Below the pieces are notes generated by a model that saw only the letters and a list, made by a program, of their open reading frames with translations, had not been told where the DNA came from and ran no database searches. From assembly GCF_000208865.1 (NCBI RefSeq), contig NC_018390.1:2808270-2872269 (forward strand): a stretch of DNA of 64,000 nucleotides, written 5' to 3'. Positions 51,520 to 62,758 of the stretch are shown piece by piece (position 1 is the stretch's first letter; each line of letters starts with the position of its first letter). The translations under genes and the position numbers were made by a program. The stretch is from Neospora caninum Liverpool. Its lineage: Eukaryota; Apicomplexa; Conoidasida; Eucoccidiorida; Sarcocystidae.

Positions 51520-52067
51520 CAAAGACAACTACGCACAGTCCGAAGCCCCTTCATGGATACATTACTTGTTTTCAGGCCACCATGGAACCGAGTGCTACTT
51601 ACTACTGCCGAAACTCCTGCATTACGAGCTACATCTAACGTGTTGGCTACTTGAGTCCTACATCCTCAACCTCTAGCTGTCCACAAAATGGTATCAAACT
51701 TGTGCGGAACGTTACGAATAGCTTCGAGAGTGAGAAAGCCAGGTTTCTGTGTTCTCAGCAGTATCTTAAAGGACGTCTTCGTCTTCTCTACGAAACGTTA
51801 GTTTTGCTGATTTAACACTGCGTGCTCGTGTTTCTTCAGATCATACCGGAGCCACTGGTTGACGTCACAGTACTGAACCCGTTAGGAACACAAAAAAAAA
51901 AACGGGGCGTACTATCAGTTCACAAGAACTTGACACGCAGCAGCAGTGGCCAGACCCGTGCACTACACAGCGTAAAGATCCAAAACTTTCCATTCAGGCG
52001 TCAGTACGGTTGATATTATGCGTATATAATTTCGCATTCCTCGCGAATTTCCACGCGAAAATTCAGT

Positions 52068-53516
<1,449 letters not shown>

Positions 53517-54318
53517 CTTGGAAAAGGTATCGAGCAGATCCGAGAAGAAAACAAAAGATCGAAATGGTGACGTTCCCAATTCACGGAATGATTGATTATA
53601 CCAGTTCCCCGCCGTGTAAGGCAGCGCTGATGCGATCCCCCGGTAGCAGAGAGTGAGACGCACACACCGCGGATGCCTCTGCAGAATCCGCAGTCAATGC
53701 GCTTCCCGCAAACCTCCAGGACGATGGCGCACCCTCGGCCAAAAAAACGTTCTCTCGTTGGTGCACATGGGGCGGTTGGCACCGTGGGGGTGGAGCGTGC
53801 GCGATGCTCCGTATACTCGAAGCGTGGTTCAGCCTGCCGCGCGGTGGAGGTGCGGAGAATGGCAGCGCTGAACCGCGGACTTCCTAGCGTCAGCAGGCAT
53901 CGCACGCGCCAAGAGTGTCGCAACTCTCAACGCCGCCGCGTGAGAACCAGTACTGGCACCCGTTTGTGGCACGTATCCGCAGCTGCCTGCTGCATGCTCG
54001 GCAACTATGCGCAAAACAGCAGTCCAGATCGCTGTCCGGCAGGAGGGCGGCCAGGCACGTGAAAAACCGTGTCTTGATGCTGTGTACTTGTGGAAAGGAA
54101 AATGAACAGCCAGACGCTGGCGGTAGCAACACAATTTAGGGTGCCGCCAAGAGTGTTCTCTCCTCCGGTTAAAGGCCTGTCTTTGCATTTTTCCGCCGTT
54201 TGTTTGTTGGCAACGGCTTCCACAAAGGTGTAAGACAAGCACCTCCAGAAAGGGGGAATTTCCCCTGTCCACTCCGTCTCGCTGTAACTTACCATGCAAA
54301 GAAAGTAACAAAGTTACC
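53517..54318. promoter_or_regulatory. Bidirectional promoter region, GAPDH and 600-residue gene
   Basis: About 800 bp separate two start codons on opposite strands, so the region must drive transcription both ways. At 53654-53660 it contains TGAGACG, which fits WGAGACG, a motif reported upstream of several T. gondii genes. No TATA box is evident, as is usual for these parasites. Confidence 0.6.
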
Positions 54319-56121
54319 ATGACATCGCAAATACCTGCCGCTACCCGCGCCGCTCCCAGTATCCGTCCTCAGGGTGTCCCTCTTGGAGAGGTTTCTCGGC
54401 CAACACACGAGCAGGACGCTTGGTTATGTCGCGTGTTCACTCGTGCTCTTCTCCATTGTTTTTGGAGTTCCTCGAATTCTGCGTTCCAGCGTACTCTTCG
54501 AGATCGTATCAAAAGCAAGAATCGATTTCGGGAAAAGTGTGAAGCTCTGGGACAATGCCTTATGCGCATAGGCGGCGCAGCCGCCGCAGCCACATTGAAA
54601 CCGCTGCAGCATCCAGCCTTCATGGCTGCTGTCGTCGACGTCGGCAGCCACGAGTTTTTCCGGAGATTTATGTTTGAAAGCGGCAATGCTGACTCTCTGC
54701 CTCACGACCTAGATGAGGACCTGAGTTTTACGAGCTCTGCCGCTCAGCCGAAATATGGAGCGCGCCGTTTGTTCGCAGTGCCGTATGTAACTCTCCGTGA
54801 TTCAAGCAGAGGCGATGCCGTCGTTCACCTTCGTCTTGACAACGTGGAAAAAGAGCGTCCAGAAGCGGATACTGATTGTGGAACATGTATCGTGCAATCC
54901 TGTGATGCGGAGGACCGGGTCCACCAACGAAGTCGGGAAAATGAGGATATCCCGTTTTCAGATCTGACTCTGGGTCAGCTGCAGGAGCTGGTCGGTCATG
55001 GCCAACTGTATCTGTCAGTGGTTGAACAGCAGCTGCGGAATTTCTGGACCTTCGCGCCTCATATCAAACTGCTATTACAGCAGCATGCACAGAGCTCTCA
55101 ACAAATTTCAGGCACGGATAAGCCAGCAGCCGTTTCGAACGAAACAGCACAGACCGGGATGGCCGAGGAGAGGGGGGTGAAAGCAGAAGTATCCGGCAGT
55201 GGCGGCTTGTCTGATGTTCTTCGGTGCCTACACTGCGTCAACGACACGGGGCTAACACCTGAAGCAGTTTTAGGCCTTCGCCGCTCGCACCAACAAACGG
55301 AAAGAGCGGATGACCACGATGCTTGTCCAGGAGTCGCATGCGGCGCCTCAGGAGGCCTGCAAACATGTGATCAACACAAAGGGCCTGGAGGTGCTGATGG
55401 TGAAATGACCGTTATTTCCGGTAACGGGCGTAGCCTCATCCCACAGAATCTGTCGACAAATGAAAATCTCCCTTGTTTTTCTGTTCGGCACGTGCAGCCG
55501 CACTCGACCGGACACAACGAGATTGGCCATCCGTCCGGTTTTCCTCGTCGCCCGCGGGAATCTGTTTCCCAGCCGGACGTTCCACCGATGTCTTCTAGTC
55601 CGGAGAGCTGGAGACATCGACCCGTTGTATCCCTGGCGGAGCTTGGAGATTTGTCTGCGCTAGAGCGGGAACCTGGGGGTCGAACGACGCAAAAAGACAC
55701 ACAGTGGCGTAGGAAGGCACCGGCGTCAGGGGAGCTTGAAGCCGGGGGCAACATCGGAGGCGTAATGGTGAGAACAACGACTGAACCTTCAGTGCTGTCT
55801 GTCGACTCAAGCTCGGACGCTGCCGAAAAGCCGGGAAACAAGGTATCCCGAGTAACAGATGGGAATGGGCCAAATACAGATGAGGCGGCGACCGAGGCGA
55901 GTCGTGATGAGCGGGCAGTTATCGCAGGAGGCAAGGAATTGGAGGAAATATGTGATGCAGTTTACTTAGAGTCATTGAGGCTGCAGGAACTGGTTGCATT
56001 CTATGAAGATTTTGCAGCAGAATGTTTACAGCGCCAGGGTTTGGAGTATGGAGCTGCTCGTTCCGGAAATAACGAATGTGACCGGTCGAAAGGGCTTGGG
56101 AGGTCGACGGATTATACATAA
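54319..56121 (+). CDS. Intronless 600-residue hypothetical protein
   Basis: A single open frame of 600 codons starts at an ATG in good context (TTACCATGACATCG) and ends TGCATAA-proximal at 56121. Intron-free frames of this length are rare in this window, which supports it as real. The N-terminal 140 residues look folded and partly helical (WLCRVFTRALLHCFW, RIKSKNRFREKCEALGQCLMRI, HPAFMAAVVDVGSHEFFRRFMFES). A second ordered block is near 215-260 (DLTLGQLQELVGHGQLYLSVVEQQLRNFW). A long low-complexity Ser/Gly/Glu-rich middle follows (about 270-550). A C-terminal helix, LEEICDAVYLESLRLQELVAFYEDFAAE, closes the protein. There is no signal peptide and no membrane segment. I recognise no family. It shares a promoter region with GAPDH. 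Confidence 0.8.
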   Translation: MTSQIPAATRAAPSIRPQGVPLGEVSRPTHEQDAWLCRVFTRALLHCFWSSSNSAFQRTLRDRIKSKNRFREKCEALGQCLMRIGGAAAAATLKPLQHPAFMAAVVDVGSHEFFRRFMFESGNADSLPHDLDEDLSFTSSAAQPKYGARRLFAVPYVTLRDSSRGDAVVHLRLDNVEKERPEADTDCGTCIVQSCDAEDRVHQRSRENEDIPFSDLTLGQLQELVGHGQLYLSVVEQQLRNFWTFAPHIKLLLQQHAQSSQQISGTDKPAAVSNETAQTGMAEERGVKAEVSGSGGLSDVLRCLHCVNDTGLTPEAVLGLRRSHQQTERADDHDACPGVACGASGGLQTCDQHKGPGGADGEMTVISGNGRSLIPQNLSTNENLPCFSVRHVQPHSTGHNEIGHPSGFPRRPRESVSQPDVPPMSSSPESWRHRPVVSLAELGDLSALEREPGGRTTQKDTQWRRKAPASGELEAGGNIGGVMVRTTTEPSVLSVDSSSDAAEKPGNKVSRVTDGNGPNTDEAATEASRDERAVIAGGKELEEICDAVYLESLRLQELVAFYEDFAAECLQRQGLEYGAARSGNNECDRSKGLGRSTDYT

Positions 56122-56230
56122 CATGTTCATGAGATTTAAAGCGTTCGTCTACCGCGTGATTCCATCAACAACGATAAATCTCTTGAAAGACAAAAAACCT
56201 AAGTAAGCTGAAGAACCTGTATTTACATGG

Positions 56231-56345
56231 AATCTTCCGAACCCCCAATATAGGTTGGTAGAAAGAAGTTACCATATCCTCCGTACAAAGCCGGCATTAA
56301 GAACATAAAGATCTTAGCTAGACCATGTATTGTTATTGTCACATT
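56231..56345 (-). pseudogene. Nuclear fragment of mitochondrial cox1 (NUMT), longest copy
   Basis: The minus-strand translation is open and reads NVTITIHGLAKIFMFLMPAL followed by YGGYGNFFLPTYIGGSE. This is the conserved cox1 region around the haem-copper site helix. It ends abruptly at about 56231. On the other side it abuts a 46-bp inverted repeat. The protein fragment is too short to function and there is no start or splice context. Confidence 0.88.
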
Positions 56346-56372
56346 GTAAGTAGATATTGTCTCTGTACAAAT

Positions 56373-56480
56373 GATCCGCGATCCAGAACTGTATAACTCA
56401 AATCGAATACACAGAGACTCCTAGGTACTATAATGTCTCTGTTTATTCGATTTGAGTTATACAGTTCTGGATCGCGGACC
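56373..56480. repeat. Inverted repeat, 46-bp arms, 16-bp spacer
   Basis: Arms at 56373-56418 and 56435-56480 are reverse complements with two mismatches over 46 bp. The arm core contains AGAACTGTATAACTCAAATC. The 16-bp spacer is TCCTAGGTACTATAAT. Directly adjacent is the cox1 fragment. The arms are unrelated to any protein I recognise and may be another mitochondrial block. Confidence 0.93.
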
Positions 56481-59400
56481 ATCTGTAGGGTTGAACTGTG
56501 GGTTAGTTTCAATGCCCAAGGCTGAAAGACATTTGTCCGTACTTTCAGTTCCTTGTCAATGCTTTCTACAACCACTTCAGGTCAAACTGACTATTTCAGC
56601 GCACATTCGTGACACACACGATGCGTCCTGATTGTTTCTGGCGTGCCAGGAATCAATAAGCGATTTACAGGTCGCCCAGCCTCTTCGAAGAAGGGGAGGC
56701 GTCTGCCGTAGTCCAGTCGTTGAGAGGGACCGTCTACATCACATGCTTATTATCTGAGGACGGCAATGCAGTTTTCCTGTGCTCCTAGGCGGAAGGAAGC
56801 CAACTTACTGTAGTGAAGATGATCCCGAATCAACGGAACTCCGCCCACTCGAACCCTTCTTTCAACGAGGGAAGTTTTTCTTCAGGCAGCTGTGCAGCAC
56901 ACACCTGGGTTCTAACAGGAAGCATAGCAACGCTGTCCCTTCTAGGTGGTAAAGAAACTGCAATATCGTGAGGCCACGAACAATCGTGCCACAAATCCAC
57001 GTACTGGCAGGGAGAAGCTCACATCTGCGAGCAACAGACAAGCGGACGGCAGTATTCCTCCGGAAGTTCCTTGGCAGAAAGAAAGATCTAAGAAGCTGAG
57101 TGAGACCCGTGGTGGGCTAGCCTGGCAATTCGGTTCTGGCGGTTCCATGTTGACAGTCTGCTTGAGCTGTGGCTTACCGATGGCATCGCGGTTGCACGGT
57201 GTATCGGTAGCGGTCCCGCAAAATCGTTTTGAACCCAGCTGCAACTCCGTGAGCTGTGGACTGTCTTGTAAAAAACAAGGCTGCAGATCGTTTAGTACAG
57301 AATGACAAGTCACCTACACGTTCTATCCTGTCTTGTGCATGCTAGTCGATCTGCAGAGCTTGCCATCGTGCCGTAAGGATCGAGGCCAGACCGTGTATGC
57401 TTTTAAAAGCCTAGATGCACGTGCTCGTCAGCTGTATATTTTATGCATTTGCCTATGTGCTCTTACGTAGCAGTAATGTTAACGAGCATAGAAGATCCAC
57501 CAAACCTGAGTTGGCACTGTCCTGGTGTAATTTTAGTCTATTCTCTCAGGCAGTTTTCGCGGGAAACTTTACCTGGGGACTATATATTCTACGAGGCGGA
57601 GTACTGGCTTAGATCTTGACTGATATGGTTTACCAGATTCATGTTCTATTGTGTTAGCAGACCATAGTTAGGATGGTAACCGCTGTGGCAATAGAACCAA
57701 TTGAACGCATGAGCCCAAACCACTAGTGCATAATCTGAGTCGCTTTTCGTTGAAATCGTAAGTAGGACGTTTCAACAGTTTAACCTGGCATTATTATCCT
57801 CAACCACGCAGTGGTCTGGCTGATGTTATCCACCAGCCGCTGTAACACGAAGCGTACTGGATACCGTTGTATGACAAGCAGTCCGCTGAAGATCAGCTTC
57901 CATGGTCTCGCTGTATCACATTTTTAGCTTCGATATCCACCGGCTGCATTTTGTGAGTTTTTGTGTCCTTTGATCGACATATCTCGAAGACTCTCTAACT
58001 TTGGAGTTGTACGTATTTACCACCATTTTGAAATTCTGGTTAAACCCATATTTACTGTGTAGACCCACTTGTGTTTAATGCATCCTTTAATAGCAACTGG
58101 TGTGGGATGCCGTCGTGACTATACTCCTCCCTCGAATTCCGTATTTCGTAAGCATTCATTGATTGTATTTATGAAACATGGTTAGTTCACCTAGCGAACG
58201 CGATCCAGTCCTTAGCTACTACGGAGCAGCTATGTACCTTATGTAACACCCGGACAATATGTTGTTTCGTGTAGTACACTGTTGAATCGTTTATTCATTT
58301 AGCAGAAAGTTACATCCGTATTAAGGTGCGGCGTCCCCACCATATAAACTGTCTGCCTATGCGGTGGCGGGATTAGCGTTCTTGAGGAGAGCCGACAAGT
58401 ACAATCATTGAATAGCTGGTTCAGTAATTGTGATATGTTGTACCGGGTTGAGCGTGATCTATCAAGTGCGACAGTATAGCACTGCCTTAATCAGACTTAT
58501 TTACAGACGCACCGCTCTATAGCGCGTAATACATTGTCGCGTATTTTTATCCCATCGAGGATGGCACCAAATTAATGGACACGAGCTGATTGAATCTGTT
58601 GAGCTGCCCAAGAGTTGCCTATTATTTCTCTACTAAGAGGTCGTTAGCATGCTTTGGTTCCGTGGATACCCCCGTCCCCCCTGTTGGCCCATTGCCCCAT
58701 GAGGTGATTGCTGAGTCGGCCTCTGTTGGTCTAAAAATGAAAGAAAAGTCCGACGATTCGAAGCGGAACTGGGTAGTTCATGCTTTGAATTTAGGTGCAA
58801 GAGGATCACAATTCGAGAAATGCAATTGCAAAAGACGCAGTCAGCTTTTAGGGGCGTTGGGAGATGAGAACGTGAGGGGTGAAATAAGATCTCAAGGAAC
58901 AACAGACCTGCACAGTAAGTGTAAAAGAAGGATGCGGATTGGGGCAAGGGTGTGCAATGAGTTCGGGACGCGGATGAATCGGAATGACCATTACTGCTCG
59001 ACTAGCGGACCGCCACTCCTCAGTCACAGGGGACAGCTGAAGCAAGAGCTCTAACGGGGCCTGAGTAGAGGACATACAAGCAAGAAAGACCAGGAGGCTT
59101 ACTTCTCGTAGCTGAGTTTCCCTTTGCCCTCAACAAACAAGAGGCGGACGGAAGTGGAGAATCTTCCTCGGGGAGTCCAGCGGCTCTACGCATAGTTCGC
59201 TCACTCGTAGTTTCTTGGTTCCACGCAAGTGAAAAGTCTTGTGAACAGCCGCTCGAGAAGCAGCAGATTTCTGGTTTCTCTTGATGGCGAAAGAAGTGAC
59301 TTCTTCATGAGAAGAAACATTTTCCTGTTCAGTATAGACAGGATGAGGAAAGTGAACTCTCAGTCTGACCCAAAGAATCCGTAAACTGAGAAAGGTGGGC

Positions 59401-62400
59401 GACTGGAGCGACGTCAAACTTTGCCACTTTCTCTCCTCTCCAATACACATGACGTGCTGGATTTGTACACGGAACAGCCTTGTGTGCCTGAGCAATGTGA
59501 ACACAAATGTGAGACGCTCGTGTCGCTGGCCTTACCTGTTGCGCTGACAGCAATAATCCGTGATCGAGCAAGGCCCTCCACTGCGCCCCCCCCCTCCTCT
59601 GGTGCCCGGTTTGTACGGAGCATCCGGGAGTATTTTGTTTGTATACGCACGTATCAAGTGATCAGAGACATTTCCAAAATTGTCTATTCCTACAGCGTCC
59701 CTGATAGGCTCGCGCTCATCTCGAGCATCTATTGCAAATGACCCCCTCCTTAGATGACTCAGTTCCGTCCGTTCAAGGCGGTCAATGGCTCACTACACGT
59801 TCCGTTTCCTCGACATACTCCTGGCCTCTTGGTGCTCACGAAACAAAATGAGACTCTCCGGTTGCAATGGAAATGGGATAACTACGAAGAGGGTAAATAG
59901 CAGTACAGATGGCTTGCGACGAGGAAACCCTACACAGTATGAGGACATTAATATCTTACTACCGGTTACTGGAGTATTGTGGAAAATGAATACAAGGATG
60001 CTTGTGTCCGCGCCTTTTTTTCTGCTGCAGTTCCCAGGCTGCTTTTTCGCGTGGTCGGAAGGTTGGTGACCTGTAGAAAGAACAGTCACCCACCCCATCT
60101 CTTGTGATCAGCAAGCTTCTGAAAAGGGTGAGCAACAAGAGGCTGCCCGATACCATAGCGGTAGCCGTACGCGAGAATCGCCGAGATTGTTTCTGGGACT
60201 GTTAAGTTGGCAAAGCCGACGGCGCGACGAAAAGACGACGTCTTGCTCGTTAAGCTCCATTACAGTTCAACAGGCAGAATGTATGCGTTGAAAACATATC
60301 ACGCACAGGAAGTGTTTCTATCGCCGTACTTTCCAGAATGATTAGCGATCTACAGAGGTGGCGAGATGACTCACCAGCTCTCCGGAGGTCGAGTTGCGTA
60401 AGTGGGGCTGGACTGCAGCTTTACACAATGGTGTGGAAACATGTGAATTGGTCACGTAGCTTTTCCAGTGTTCCTATTTTTGATGCTGTCTGGGTGACCC
60501 TCACCAGGCTCCCTTACACATACACGGCGAAACATTACGGTCGCTAGTACGAACCCCGTGACGAAACGAAGGAAACGGCTGCCTAGCGCAGCAGCAAACA
60601 GGAACAAGGACATCTAGTGGGGTGCCGAAGCGATTCTCAACCTCCACCAGCAAACCTCTCACCCCCGCCCGATACACACGCACACAAAACGTGGAGGGGA
60701 ACAATTTGCGGGCGGCTGTGTGTGTGCACCGCTTGCTGGCAGAAAGCCAGCTCCTTCTGGGTGGAAGGATGTGCCTTAAAAGTCGAAATTGTGGATGTAT
60801 GGCCGTGAGTAGCTAATTTTCACCGTTTTCCCTTTTTTCTGAAGCTGGAAATGCCTTCGATTGAGCATATTCCCCGCTTTACATTCTGCGCAACGTGGAG
60901 GCAGGATGCTGAATTACGGGGCTGTTCGGAGCACGAGATTGCCCCAGTAGTTTCCAGCTGGCCAGGTCGATGCCCAGCTGCAGACGGTTGCAAGAAAAGT
61001 AAGCCGCTGCTTCTCACATCGGAGCATTCCAGTGGTTCAGAACCGGAGAGTGGAGGGGTATCCGGGAAAACTCTGACCGGGAAGCGACGACTGCCGGTAC
61101 CAGCGCGGGGGAGGGGTGGAGGGGGGGTGGTCCGGTCGGAAAAAACCACCGTCCCATTCCCTCTCTGTACACTTGCAGTTCTGGAGGGGGGATCTGAGGT
61201 CTTTTACTTATTTTGTGGCCTGAGATGTTGTGAGGGACGGAGACTGACTTCACTCCTACTAAATTACGGAAGAATCGACACACGCTTTTTACCCGAGGGT
61301 GAACCCCACTTTCACCGTTTGTTCGTTGTCGACCGTTGTGAGGTGTGTGCTTTGCAAATCACCCCAGCCACACATTTTAGAGGCTACCTTGGGACTCTCT
61401 CACGCCGCTAGATAAGGAAACTGCCCCGTGTGTGGAGGGTGCTTCTGCGACGCGCTCCATGTTCCACGTTCTCAGCGATTTTTCTGGAAAACTGTGTGAG
61501 AAGGTGTCCGTTCCCAGCCGTATAGCTGGCCTTTCCCGACAGTCTTCTCCACCTGAAGAAGGAAGGCTGTACTGTGTCACGTGCTCGTTGTAGCTAGCTG
61601 ACCGATTCCCGAAGAGGAGAGACCACTGCGTGTTTTGGGGGGTGTGATGAATCTGAAACAGAGAAACTGGCCACCGTGGAAAAGAAGTTGGATAGTTGGG
61701 GGGTTGGCACCAGGGGTGTCTGCTCCTTTAATCTTCAGGAGACTGGTACACCGACTGGACAGCAGAAACAAATGATATCTTCGAAAAGTAGGGAACTCTT
61801 TTGAATTCGGTGGGCCAATTTGTTAATCTTCGCGGTGCTCTTCCGCCTCTTCACCGGACTGCCATCCGCCGTACGCAATCCTCCGCTTAAACACACTGTC
61901 CTCACCAACAGGTCGCGTGTCACGGGGGGTAGGAGCAGTCTCGAGTCTCGATCGAGACTCGCGAGGAAATAAAAGGTTTTCTGCGGGACGATCTCTCCAT
62001 CGTTTGTTGTTTTATGGTTGTCTTATGAGACTTGTCATGACTTGTTTGTTGCTCCTTCCCACGCACACTCCACACGTACTCCGTCCCGCATCGTGGCTGA
62101 GTGTCTGGGGAGGCGTCTTGTTAAAAGCTGTTTGTGAAGGCCTCAACATGGGAAAAACTTGTTTTTTTTTCTCTTCATCACTTGTCGCTTTTTCGTCTCT
62201 TTTCCCGGAACGAGGTCGAGAGTCTGAACGCAATGCCCTTGACCCTCCACCGGGGTATGTTTCGCCTTTCAAAAGTGTGTGTAGCAGGGAGAGCATCTGT
62301 TGACGCTGTTTGTTTTGCATCCATAACTTGCTCTCTTGTCATTTTTGCGGGTATCTGTTTGCCAGGGATATAGTGCTTTCAATTTTTTTAGTTTTGACCG

Positions 62401-62649
62401 AACCAATTCCCTTTTAGTCATATTCCGCCATTTGGCATTGGCCGTCGATATCCCGGAAGCGTAGCGTTGTCGGTCCCGGTCGGCTTCAACTTGAAGGCGC
62501 CTTCTCACTCTCTCGTTCCAGTGACTGCCCTTCCAAATTTTTTCTTGACACCACGGGTGAAGTGTGAGAGCCTTTTTTTTGTCAGTCCCGTTTCTTTCGG
62601 TGTCTGCGCCGCCCCGTTTCCGGCCCACATAGTAGGACTCCTCGCCACC

Positions 62650-62675
62650 ATATATATATATATATATATATATAT
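62650..62675. repeat. (TA)n microsatellite
   Basis: This is a pure TA tract about 85 bp upstream of the ATG of the last gene, so it sits within its 5' UTR or promoter. Confidence 0.95.
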
Positions 62676-62758
62676 GTAGATATATAAGCGGTGGCAACAA
62701 CTGGTATCTCATATTCTAGGTTTTCCCGTTATCGCGTTTTCACTTACTGCTGCTCACC

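Larger units (their letters stand above)
49926..52067. other. Region downstream of GAPDH
   Basis: These 2.1 kb contain the GAPDH 3' UTR (near 52067), a cox1 fragment at 50694-50748 and a run of 15 G at 51505-51519. No gene is supported. Confidence 0.5.
56122..62758. other. 6.6 kb with mitochondrial insert and AT-richer DNA, no supported gene
   Basis: The left end carries a cox1 fragment and a large inverted repeat. From about 57.4 to 58.6 kb the sequence is AT-richer than its surroundings, with stops in all frames. Frames at 58590-59054 and 60851-61411 (plus) are open for 154 and 186 codons without recognisable signatures. A (TA)n tract lies at 62650-62675, just upstream of the last gene, whose promoter and 5' UTR should occupy the end of this stretch. 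Confidence 0.5.

Noticed and set aside
56339..56575. 78-codon minus-strand frame through the inverted repeat
   Set aside because: It consists largely of the palindrome arms and flanking sequence. It has no start context and is best explained as part of the mitochondrial-like insert.
60851..61411. 186-codon plus-strand frame
   Set aside because: It contains a Gly-rich low-complexity run, has no recognisable domain and no supporting splice sites. Kept as unsupported.
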